Source of the DNA: Hydrogenophilus thiooxidans
GTDB lineage: Bacteria > Pseudomonadota > Gammaproteobacteria > Burkholderiales > Rhodocyclaceae
DNA: 64,000 nt
NCBI RefSeq assembly: GCF_019049855.1
Contig: NZ_JAHLSY010000004.1
Span: forward strand, 62,001-126,000
Reading direction: 5' to 3'
Shown: positions 10,006-22,308 of the stretch, piece after piece
Position numbering within the stretch: position 1 is the stretch's first letter
How the letters are laid out: every line of letters begins with the position of its first letter
The notes under the pieces: model-generated
What the model saw: only the letters and a program-made list of their open reading frames with translations
What the model was told of the DNA's origin: nothing
Databases searched by the model: none
Program-made: the position numbers and the translations under genes

Positions 10006-10034
10006 AGTATAGCGAGCACCCACGGAATAAACAA
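10006..10034 (-). promoter_or_regulatory. Predicted sigma-70 promoter of the phasin gene
   Basis: On the minus strand TTGTTT (10034-10029) and TATACT (10011-10006) are separated by 17 bases, about 40 bases before the phasin ATG. It is divergent from the clpB heat-shock promoter. Confidence 0.55.
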
Positions 10035-10040
10035 ATCGCC

Positions 10041-10068
10041 CTTGAAATCGATTTTTTTGCCCCCACAC
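10041..10068 (+). promoter_or_regulatory. Sigma-32 (heat-shock) promoter of clpB
   Basis: CTTGAAA (10041-10047), a 13-base spacer, then CCCCACAC (10061-10068). The enterobacterial sigma-32 consensus is CTTGAAA and CCCCATNT at this spacing, so the match is nearly complete. The clpB ATG is 40 bases downstream. This implies an RpoH-type sigma factor controls clpB here. Confidence 0.85.
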
Positions 10069-10107
10069 TGTGAGATAGCTCTATTTCCGAACGAAAGGGA
10101 ACGAACG

Positions 10108-12687
<2,580 letters not shown>

Positions 12688-12721
12688 TCGCTCCGCAAAC
12701 ACCCTCCTTTCCGCGATCGCC

Positions 12722-12760
12722 ATGGGCATCTGTGCACTGGGCGCAGGTGCCCATTTTTTT
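12722..12760 (+). terminator. Rho-independent terminator after clpB
   Basis: ATGGGCATCTGTGC (12722-12735) pairs with GCGCAGGTGCCCAT (12741-12754) as a 14-bp stem with two G-T pairs and a 5-base loop, followed by a T run to 12760. Confidence 0.9.
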
Positions 12761-12844
12761 GCCCGAAACTGTGTCAGAATCCCAGGGGTTGCCGCTTGGT
12801 GGTGCGCCCAAGAGGGTTGAGTCGGTAACGAAAGGGATCGAGCC

Positions 12845-13807
12845 GTGTGGGGATACTGCAAATATGCGTGCGTACGGTTCCGCCTGCTGTGGGCCGGTGC
12901 GCTCTTCTTTTGCCTCCTGGTCGTACTGGGGACGCGCGCTGCGGCCCAACCGATTCAAGTCATCGACGACACCGGGCGGTCGGTGGTGCTCGTTACCCCG
13001 GCACAACGGATCGTGAGTCTGGCACCGCACGTCACGGAAAACCTCTTTGCCGCCGGGGTCGGTGATCGGGTCGTCGCGGCGGTCGACTACAGCGACACGC
13101 CACCTGAGGCGGCGCGCTTGCCGCGTGTGGGCGGCTACGCGCGACTCGATCTCGAGCGGATTTTGGCTTTCCAGCCAGATCTCATCGTCGCATGGGCAAG
13201 CGGCAACCCCGCGGAGGTGGTCGCGCGCATCGAAGCGCTCGGTGTTCCGGTCTATCGCTCCCAACCCAACCGGCTCGACGACATCGCCAAGACCCTGCGC
13301 AACCTTGCCTACCTCGCGGGTAATCCCGCTGCGGGTGAACGGGCCGCGGAGGCATTCTTGGCGCGTCGTGACGCGTTGGCTGCGCGGTATGCGGGGCGTG
13401 CCCCAGTCCGGGTCTTTTACCAGATCTGGGATCGCCCGCTGCGCACGATTGGCGGGCAGCAGATCCTTACCGACGTGATGCGCCTCTGTGGTGGTGTGAA
13501 CGTCTTCGGAGCGCTTGATGCGCTGGCGCCCACCGTTTCGGTCGAAGCCGTGCTCGCAGCGGACCCCGAGGTGATCGTCGCAAGCGGCATGGGGGAAGAA
13601 CGCCCTGATTGGCTCGACGCGTGGCGCGCGTGGCCGCAACTCACCGCAGTTCGTGCGGACAATCTGGTTTTCATCCCCCCGGCACTCTTGCAACGTCCGA
13701 CGCCGCGGCTGCTCGATGGGGCGGAGCAGCTCTGTACGGCGCTCGAAGCGGCGCGCAGCCACCTAGCGGCGCTGCGTCACGTTCCTGCTTCGGCAGGCAC
13801 GAAATGA
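12845..13807 (+). CDS. btuF: Cobalamin-binding periplasmic protein BtuF
   Basis: A 320-residue class III substrate-binding protein that delivers vitamin B12 to BtuCD. It has a hydrophobic signal segment (about 13-35) ending at AAAQPIQV. The mature part shows RIVSLAPHVTENLFAAG, DLERILAFQPDLIVAW, and the second-lobe TVSVEAVLAADPEVIVASG, as in BtuF. Start is GTG after AAAGGGATC. It lies on the strand opposite btuBCD and its last 31 bases overlap the end of btuD. The C-terminus (HVPASAGTK) is encoded by a palindrome. No B12 riboswitch is seen before it. Confidence 0.9.
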   Translation: MWGYCKYACVRFRLLWAGALFFCLLVVLGTRAAAQPIQVIDDTGRSVVLVTPAQRIVSLAPHVTENLFAAGVGDRVVAAVDYSDTPPEAARLPRVGGYARLDLERILAFQPDLIVAWASGNPAEVVARIEALGVPVYRSQPNRLDDIAKTLRNLAYLAGNPAAGERAAEAFLARRDALAARYAGRAPVRVFYQIWDRPLRTIGGQQILTDVMRLCGGVNVFGALDALAPTVSVEAVLAADPEVIVASGMGEERPDWLDAWRAWPQLTAVRADNLVFIPPALLQRPTPRLLDGAEQLCTALEAARSHLAALRHVPASAGTK

Positions 13808-13810
13808 CGC
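13774..13810. repeat. REP-like palindrome spanning the convergent btuF/btuD ends
   Basis: An interrupted inverted repeat: GCGTCA (13774-13779) with TGACGC (13805-13810), enclosing CCTGC-TTCG-GCAGG (13784-13797). It resembles the dispersed CGTCATTCCTGC...GCAGGAATGACG repeats of many Proteobacteria. It encodes the last residues of both proteins (HVPASAGTK and HFVPAEAGT) and may act as a bidirectional end signal. Confidence 0.65.
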
Positions 13811-14562
13811 CGTGGCGGATTGCCGCACGCAACAAGCGAAAGGCCATAGAGCGTGCTCAACCGTTCCGCAGTCAAGAGGGTGGCGGCTTCGCCCACCTCG
13901 GTGTCGCCATCAGGGGAAAGTAGCACCGCGTGGGTTGCGTAACGTGCCGCCCAATTGAGGTCGTGCAGGGCAGCGATCACAGCGGCCCCGGCGCGACAGC
14001 GCGCCGCCAACTGTTCGAGCACTTGGCGCTGATGGCGCAGGTCGAGGTGATTGGTTGGCTCGTCGAGCAAGTACACGTCCGGTTGCTGCGCCAGTAGGGT
14101 GGCGATCGCAACGCGCTGTTTTTCCCCGCCGGAAAGGGTATGCAACCGGCGCGCTTCGAAACCAGTGAGATCGACCGCCGCCAGCGCTTCACGGGCGATT
14201 GCAACGTCGGCTGCCGTCTCCCAACCCCAGCGGCTCAAATAGGGGTGGCGCCCCACGAGCACCGCTTCGAGCACTGTCGCTTCGCTGGGGAAAAATGGGC
14301 TCTGCGCCAGCCAGCCGCGTCTTTGCGCCTGCTCACGCGCAGACCATTGCGTCAAGGGGCGACCCGCAAGCGTGATCGCTCCGGCGGTAGCACGCCGTAA
14401 TCCGGCCAACGTCGCCAACAAGGTCGATTTGCCTACGCCGTTGGGGCCGAGTACCACCCACCATTCACCCGAATGGACGGAGAGGGAGAGGCCACGGCAC
14501 AACGTGCGGTGCCCCAGCGTGAGCGTGAGTGCGTCGGCGGCAAGGAGCGGTGGGGTGGGCAT
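13777..14562 (-). CDS. btuD: Vitamin B12 ABC transporter ATP-binding protein BtuD
   Basis: A 261-residue ABC ATPase that powers BtuC. Motifs: Walker A GPNGVGKSTL, Q-loop WLAQSPFF, signature LSGGEKQRVAIA, Walker B VYLLDEPTNHLD, and the switch His in ALHDLNWAARY, typical of FecE/BtuD importers. The ATG at 14562 is 20 bases after the btuC stop; a longer in-frame reading would overlap btuC by about 45 bases. Third gene of the riboswitch-led btuBCD operon. Its 3' end overlaps convergent btuF by 31 bases. Confidence 0.93.
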   Translation of the reverse strand: MPTPPLLAADALTLTLGHRTLCRGLSLSVHSGEWWVVLGPNGVGKSTLLATLAGLRRATAGAITLAGRPLTQWSAREQAQRRGWLAQSPFFPSEATVLEAVLVGRHPYLSRWGWETAADVAIAREALAAVDLTGFEARRLHTLSGGEKQRVAIATLLAQQPDVYLLDEPTNHLDLRHQRQVLEQLAARCRAGAAVIAALHDLNWAARYATHAVLLSPDGDTEVGEAATLLTAERLSTLYGLSLVACGNPPRRHFVPAEAGT

Positions 14563-14581
14563 CGCGCGTTTTTCGTCTTCG

Positions 14582-15559
14582 TTAGATGCGCGCGCGCGCC
14601 AAAAGCCACAAAAAGAACGGGACACCAAGAAGCGCCGTCACGATGCCCACGGGCAATTGCAATGGCGCCCAGAGCGTTCGCGCTGCGGTGTCGGCCACCA
14701 TCAAGAGGGTTCCCCCCGCAAGGATGGAACAGGGAATCAACCAGCGGTGGTCGTTGCCGATCATGATGCGCACGGCGTGCGGCACGATGAGCCCAACGAA
14801 ACCCACTGATCCGACCAGCGTTACCGCGGTGGCGGTCAGAAGCGACGCCAGCAGGTAGAGTCCCCACCGCAACTGCGCCACAGGGACACCCACGCTCTGG
14901 GCTGTCGCCTCACCATACGCAAGCGCGTTAAGATCGCGCCCCCACGGTACGAGCAGGAGCGATGCCACGATGAGCGTTGCCATCGGCCACGGCGAAAAGG
15001 CGGCGCCGCTGGCATCCCCCATCAGCCAAAAGAGCATCGAATGGAGTCGCTGCTCCGGCGCCAACGTAAGCAGCAGCGCGACCACGGCGCTTGCGCCCGC
15101 TGCAACGATCACGCCGGTGAGGATGAGCCGCGTGGCCGACCAAGGGCCGGCACCGCGCGCCAAAGCGAAGACGAGCGCCATGACGACGACAGCACCCGCA
15201 AACGCCGCCGCGGCAACCGTAAGTCCCGCCGCGCCGAGCACAATCGCAGCGAGCGCCCCCACCGCCGCGCCACTTGAGACGCCGAGCACGTAGGGGTCGG
15301 CCAAAGGGTTGCGCAATAGCGTCTGCATGAGAAGCCCAGCAAGCGCAAGCAACGCGCCGGCACACCACACCGCGGCGGCACGCGCGCCGCGCAATCCCCA
15401 TACGACGGGAAACGCGGGATGGTCGGGACGCCACACCGCTTCCCAGACGGTTGCAACCGAAAGCGGTAGCGCGCCGACCCCCAGCGCCAAGAGAAACCCC
15501 GCACCGGTCAAACCCACGAGCAAAAGCAGCAACGCGGCACGGTGCTCTGCAAACGGCAT
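14582..15559 (-). CDS. btuC: Vitamin B12 ABC transporter permease BtuC
   Basis: A 325-residue FecCD-family permease with about ten membrane helices. Family markers include LLRNPLADPYVLGVSSGA, the LTGVIVAAGASAVV segment, VGSVGFVGLIVPHAVRI (region that contacts the ATPase) and LPVGIVTALLGVPFFLWLL at the end. The ATG lies 15 bases after the btuB stop. Substrate is assigned from the operon: receptor BtuB and the cobalamin riboswitch lie directly upstream. Confidence 0.93.
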   Translation of the reverse strand: MPFAEHRAALLLLLVGLTGAGFLLALGVGALPLSVATVWEAVWRPDHPAFPVVWGLRGARAAAVWCAGALLALAGLLMQTLLRNPLADPYVLGVSSGAAVGALAAIVLGAAGLTVAAAAFAGAVVVMALVFALARGAGPWSATRLILTGVIVAAGASAVVALLLTLAPEQRLHSMLFWLMGDASGAAFSPWPMATLIVASLLLVPWGRDLNALAYGEATAQSVGVPVAQLRWGLYLLASLLTATAVTLVGSVGFVGLIVPHAVRIMIGNDHRWLIPCSILAGGTLLMVADTAARTLWAPLQLPVGIVTALLGVPFFLWLLARARI

Positions 15560-15574
15560 CGGCGAACGGAGACT

Positions 15575-17416
15575 TTAGTCGCGGTACCGCAAACCGACGA
15601 AAAACGTCCGCCCCGGTTGACGATAGGTCGCGGCCGTCTCATAGGTTTGAGCGAAAAGATTGCGGACTTCCGCTTCCAAACGCCACGACCGCGTTAGCGC
15701 GTAGTGCCACCAGAGGTCGGTTCGCCCGTAGCCGTCGAGTCGGGTGGTATTGGCGACATTGTCCCAGCGGGCGCGCTGGGCGTTGAGGTCGATCCCTGCC
15801 TGCCACCGTTTCGCGTCGTAGAGGAGCGCAGCTGAGAGCGCGGCAGGAGCCCGACGGGGCAGCCGCTTCCCTGTGGCTTCGTCGGTGGCAGTGAGCCAGT
15901 CGGCGTTGACCCGAAGCGTCCACGCGTCGAAGCGGTTGCTCAGCGTCAGTTCCGCCCCTTTGATCCGAGCACGCGCGACGTTTTCTGGCGGCCAACCAGC
16001 GATGAGGTTTTTGACCCGCGCATCGAAAAGCGTCAGCTCCGCAGCGGTGACGCCACGCTGCCAGCGGATCCCCACCTCTTTTTCGTAAGCCGTTTCCGGT
16101 TTCAGATTCGGATTGCCGCCGCCAAAACCGGTGTCGGGCCAGTAGAGCTGGTTGAAGGTCGGCGCTTTGAACGCGCTGCTTGCGGCAACCCGCCCCTGCC
16201 ATTGCGGCGTGAATTGGTAGCGATAGGCCGCCTGGCCCGTGGTTTTCCCCCCGAACTGGGTGTTGTCGTCATAGCGGGTGGTGAGCTGCCAGCCGTGGGG
16301 GCCCTCTTCGGCTTGCCAACCCAGAAGGTAGCCGCGAACGGTTCGGCTGGTGCGGGTGTAGCGGGTGGTCGCGTCCACTTCGGTCGCGGTGAGGTCGAAC
16401 GCGGCTAGGAGCACCCCGAGCGGCAACGCCACCTCGTTTTGCCAACTGAGTTGGCGCTGTGCCGTCGCGAAGCGACTCATGCTGCTGGCGCTCGCAAGCG
16501 CTTTCGACGTATCACGGGTTTCGCCCACACGCAGTGTGGAGAGCCACTCTTTCGTGAGGGGCAGGTGGGCAGTGACTTGGTTGCTGGTGAGGTCTTTGTG
16601 CAGTAACGCATTGTACGTACCCGAACCCCAGGCGTCGTATTCGTTGCGACCGCGGGTTGCGAAACTCGCGAGCGCGATTTCGCCGCCGTTGGCAAGCGAC
16701 CAAGCAAGATGGGCGCTTGCGAAACGGTTGCGCCAACCGTCGCGGTCGGGTTGGTGGTTGGAATTGGCCGGCGTGGTCGCGTCGATCCCCTGGGTTCCTT
16801 CGCCGCCCAGGTCGAGTGCGTAGCGAAAGCGGGTAGTGCCACCAGAGGCGCCAACGCTCGTCAAGTACTGTTCGTGACTTCCCACACCGACGAACGCGCG
16901 CCGGTGGGGGGCTTCGGTCCCTTTGCGGGTAAAGATTTGAATCACGCCGCCGATCGCGTCCGATCCATACAGAGCGCTTGCCGGGCCGCGAACGATCTCG
17001 ATCCGTTCGATCGTTTCAAGCGGTATCGCCTCCAGGGTTGCGGTCCCCAAGGTCGCGGAACCGATCCGCATTCCGTCGATGAGCACTAGTGTATGACGCG
17101 CTTCGGCACCGCGCAGAAAGAGTGATGCCGACGCGCCAGGGCCGCCGTTTTGTGCGATCCGAACCCCCGGGGTCTGGTTCAATAGGTCGACGAGGGTGCG
17201 CGCCCCACTGTGTTCGATCGCGTCGCGGGTGAGCACGGTTACTGCCGAGAGCGACGCGTCGGTACGCGTGGGCGTGCGGCTTGCGGTAACCGCGATCGTC
17301 GGCAGTGTCGGGTCGAACGCAGACATTTGCGCAACGGCGAGCGGCGTAAAGAGAGAACCCAGAGTCAAAAGAAGAAATTGCCCCTTTCTGGGGCGAGCCA
17401 GAGCGGTTACGGACAT
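15575..17416 (-). CDS. btuB: TonB-dependent vitamin B12 receptor BtuB
   Basis: A 613-residue outer-membrane receptor that takes up cobalamin using TonB energy. Signal peptide about 1-29 (FLLLTLGSLFTPLAVA). The TonB box region (TIAVTASRTPT) is followed by a plug domain (LNQTPGVRIAQNGGPG, IERIEIVRGPASALYGSDAIGGVIQIFT) and a beta-barrel with SSAFKAPTFNQLYWP and NPNLKPETAYEKEVG. The ATG at 17416 is preceded by GGGAG at a 9-base distance; a TTG two codons earlier is less likely. It follows a B12 riboswitch. The last strand ends FFVGLRYRD, an aspartate after the usual C-terminal aromatic. Confidence 0.93.
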   Translation of the reverse strand: MSVTALARPRKGQFLLLTLGSLFTPLAVAQMSAFDPTLPTIAVTASRTPTRTDASLSAVTVLTRDAIEHSGARTLVDLLNQTPGVRIAQNGGPGASASLFLRGAEARHTLVLIDGMRIGSATLGTATLEAIPLETIERIEIVRGPASALYGSDAIGGVIQIFTRKGTEAPHRRAFVGVGSHEQYLTSVGASGGTTRFRYALDLGGEGTQGIDATTPANSNHQPDRDGWRNRFASAHLAWSLANGGEIALASFATRGRNEYDAWGSGTYNALLHKDLTSNQVTAHLPLTKEWLSTLRVGETRDTSKALASASSMSRFATAQRQLSWQNEVALPLGVLLAAFDLTATEVDATTRYTRTSRTVRGYLLGWQAEEGPHGWQLTTRYDDNTQFGGKTTGQAAYRYQFTPQWQGRVAASSAFKAPTFNQLYWPDTGFGGGNPNLKPETAYEKEVGIRWQRGVTAAELTLFDARVKNLIAGWPPENVARARIKGAELTLSNRFDAWTLRVNADWLTATDEATGKRLPRRAPAALSAALLYDAKRWQAGIDLNAQRARWDNVANTTRLDGYGRTDLWWHYALTRSWRLEAEVRNLFAQTYETAATYRQPGRTFFVGLRYRD

Positions 17417-17459
17417 GAGCAAATACTCCCAACGTTAGCCATTCCCCCGTGGCTAAGGT

Positions 17460-17675
17460 GGTGGAACCCATTCGCGGCCGGTCTCCGGGCTCGGGCTATT
17501 TTCCACACCGCCTTCCCAGTCAGCCCACCCGATTCGAGCAGCGCTGCCAGTGGCGTGATGGTGCGGACAAAACCCCTACCGTTGCGGGGGCAGCAGCAGC
17601 TTTGCACCGGGGAGTCGGTGCGCACTGCTTTCCCGTTTCACCGCATCGACCAGAGGGGCGGATGCGGCACCGCGA
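17460..17675 (-). promoter_or_regulatory. Cobalamin riboswitch before btuBCD
   Basis: Read on the minus strand, this leader holds the diagnostic AdoCbl elements in order: GGTGAAACGGGAA, then GCTGCCCCCGCAACGGTA, then CACTGG, GGGAAGGCG and the B12 box GCCCGAGCCCGGAGACCGG. Bound cobalamin would fold the RNA so that the btuB ribosome site (GGGAG at 17426-17430) is hidden or transcription stops. No clear U-tract terminator is visible before btuB, so translational control is more likely. The gap from btuB to the next gene (about 290 bases) is mostly this element. Confidence 0.95.
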
Positions 17676-17708
17676 ACACGAATGAAATGCAGTAGCGAAG
17701 TATACGAT

Positions 17709-18674
17709 TTAGCGAGCGCCAAGGTCAATATCGACCGCTTTCGCCGCGCGCGCACCGCTTGCGAGCGCCGAGACGACGTTGGGGAAATCGCGTTCGACGA
17801 GATCGCCCGCGGCGTAGAGGCGCAAAAGCGGCGTTCGCCCCCACCGGTCGGTGATGAGGTAGCCTGCCGCATCGCGGGCGAGCGCCGTGGCGGCGTCGCC
17901 AAGCGCCGCAACCAACCATTCGCTGTTGGGGGCGTAACCGATCAAGAAATGGAGGCGGTCGACCGTTGCGGCTTCCGTTTTGTCGGAAACGGTCTGCCAA
18001 TGCGCAACGAGTTTCCCCGCTTCTCGACAAACGGCACGTAGGGCGGCTTGAGCAACCACCCGCACCCGGTCGGCGAAGCGTGCGGCCGCTTCACGAAGTT
18101 GCCGTTGCGCGCGCGGCTGGGATCGGCAGAGGATGAGCGCATGGCCGCCCAACTCAGCGATCATTTTGGCGTTTTCAAAGGCGTTGTCACCGCCGCCAAC
18201 GATCAGAACGGTTTTGCCTTGGCACTGCTCGAGGTCACGGAACGCAAAGGGGCCATAAGCGACCTCTCCTTCGGTGAGCTCTCCCATTCCGGCCACGGTC
18301 GCAACCGCCTCGGGGCCGCGGTAGCGCAAACCGGTGGCAACGATCACTGCGGCGGCGTGTCGCGGTGTGTCGTCTGCAAGGAAGAGTCGCCACCCCTGTG
18401 GGATCGGAACCAACCGGTGCACTGTACGACCGCATTCGATCGCGATGGCTAAGGCTTCGGCATGTGCGACGAAGCGCTCGCTCATCGCAACGCCGGTCAG
18501 CCCGTGATGCCCCAAAACCCACTCGTTGGCCAGAAAATTGAAGCGCAGAATGCCGCCTGGCGCATCAGCCGCTTCGAGTACGAAGGGGGTGTAACCCAGT
18601 TGTTTTAGCCAGAGCGCGGCCGAAAGTCCCGCTGGGCCTGCGCCGATGACCGCAACGCTCAAAGAATCTGACAT
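17709..18674 (-). CDS. NAD(P)/FAD-dependent oxidoreductase, thioredoxin reductase-like
   Basis: A 321-residue flavoprotein with the two-dinucleotide-domain fold. FAD motif [20 protein letters not shown] at the start, NAD(P) motif [19 protein letters not shown] near residue 160, and C-terminal [21 protein letters not shown] that contacts FAD. The redox-active CxxC of thioredoxin reductase is absent, so it resembles ferredoxin-NAD(P) reductase or YpdA-type proteins. Start at 18674 was chosen because GxGxxG follows at once; the longer reading runs through the nitroreductase gene. It overlaps that gene by 16 bases. Substrate unknown. Confidence 0.8.
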   Translation of the reverse strand: MSDSLSVAVIGAGPAGLSAALWLKQLGYTPFVLEAADAPGGILRFNFLANEWVLGHHGLTGVAMSERFVAHAEALAIAIECGRTVHRLVPIPQGWRLFLADDTPRHAAAVIVATGLRYRGPEAVATVAGMGELTEGEVAYGPFAFRDLEQCQGKTVLIVGGGDNAFENAKMIAELGGHALILCRSQPRAQRQLREAAARFADRVRVVAQAALRAVCREAGKLVAHWQTVSDKTEAATVDRLHFLIGYAPNSEWLVAALGDAATALARDAAGYLITDRWGRTPLLRLYAAGDLVERDFPNVVSALASGARAAKAVDIDLGAR

Positions 18675-19249
18675 GCCTCGTCGAATGCCAGGCGGGGGTT
18701 GCGCGGATACAACTTGCTCGGATCTCCGACACCGAGGTTTACGAGAAACAAAGAGCGAATCGTCGTGCCGGCAAAGAAGAGCTGATCGGCACGCGCTTTG
18801 TCGAACCCAGCCATCGGGCCGCAATCGAGCCCCAGCGCGCGCGCGGCGAGGATCAGATAAGCGCCTTGCAGCGCAGCATCACGAAATGCGGTTTCGCGGG
18901 CAAGAGCCTCGTTGTGTGCAAACCAAGCGCGGGCGTCGGTATGGGGAAAGAGCTTCGGCAGCTGTTCATAGAAGGCAAGATCGTAACCGATCAACACGGT
19001 GACCGGCGCCGCCATGGTTTTCTCGACGTTTCCAGGGTCGAGGGTCTCTTTGAGCTTGGCTTTCGCTTCGGGCGACTTGATGAAGCGAAAGCGGGCCGGG
19101 CATCCGTTCGCAGCCGTTGGTCCCCACTTAAGGAGATCGTAGAGCGTGCGTAGGGTGTCGTCTGGGATGGGTTCTGGCAAGAAACCGTTGTGCGAGCGGG
19201 CTTCGGTAAAGAGTTGCGCCAGCGCGGCGTCAGAAAGCGCAGGGTTCAT
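18659..19249 (-). CDS. Nitroreductase-family protein (RutE/HadB-like)
   Basis: A 196-residue FMN-dependent nitroreductase-fold protein. Its pattern ([62 protein letters not shown]) matches the RutE/malonic semialdehyde reductase branch, about 196 residues long. The ATG at 19249 follows AGGAG. The gene overlaps the downstream flavoprotein, so the two are translated together and may act on related small molecules or pass electrons. No rut genes are nearby, so a pyrimidine-degradation role is not implied. Confidence 0.83.
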   Translation of the reverse strand: MNPALSDAALAQLFTEARSHNGFLPEPIPDDTLRTLYDLLKWGPTAANGCPARFRFIKSPEAKAKLKETLDPGNVEKTMAAPVTVLIGYDLAFYEQLPKLFPHTDARAWFAHNEALARETAFRDAALQGAYLILAARALGLDCGPMAGFDKARADQLFFAGTTIRSLFLVNLGVGDPSKLYPRNPRLAFDEACQIL

Positions 19250-19322
19250 TTCTGGCTCCTTGAGGGGGTTTGCTGAGCAAAGATGATACCGCACGCAGAG
19301 CGCGCTGATGCGATCTGCCCAC

Positions 19323-21892
<2,570 letters not shown>

Positions 21893-21923
21893 TTCTGACT
21901 CCTTGCAAAAACCGAAAACCCGA

Positions 21924-22235
21924 TCAACCTTCGATCGCGTCGATGCGGATTTCGGTGTAATTCTGCCGATGCCCTTGCCGCTTCATGTAGTGCTTACGGC
22001 GACGCAATTTGAAAATCCGGACCTTGGGGTGGCGTCCGTGTGCGACCACAGTGGCTTTGACAACGGCGCCGTCCACCAACGGGGTTCCGACTTTGACCGT
22101 GTCGCCGCTGCCGACCATCAGGACGTCGGTCAGCGAGAGCTCTGTGCCCACTTCTGCCGGTATCTGTTCTACTTTGATCTTTTCGCCGACGGATACGCGA
22201 TACTGCTTGCCGCCGGTTTTTATGACCGCATACAT
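21924..22235 (-). CDS. rplU: Ribosomal protein bL21
   Basis: A 103-residue 50S protein that binds 23S rRNA. It begins [19 protein letters not shown] and ends with the basic [20 protein letters not shown] region typical of L21. First gene of the rplU-rpmA-obgE-proB operon, with a near-consensus promoter lying in the end of the upstream UvrA-family gene. Confidence 0.97.
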   Translation of the reverse strand: MYAVIKTGGKQYRVSVGEKIKVEQIPAEVGTELSLTDVLMVGSGDTVKVGTPLVDGAVVKATVVAHGRHPKVRIFKLRRRKHYMKRQGHRQNYTEIRIDAIEG

Positions 22236-22279
22236 GGCGCTGCTCCAGTCTATTCAAGCTAAGGGATGAAGAACATAGA

Positions 22280-22308
22280 ATTTTATGATTTTGTCGCAGT
22301 TTCGTCAA
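22280..22308 (-). promoter_or_regulatory. Sigma-70 promoter of rplU-rpmA-obgE-proB
   Basis: On the minus strand TTGACG (22308-22303), a 17-base spacer and TAAAAT (22285-22280), about 45 bases before the rplU ATG. It overlaps the last codons of the upstream uvrA-like gene. Confidence 0.75.
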
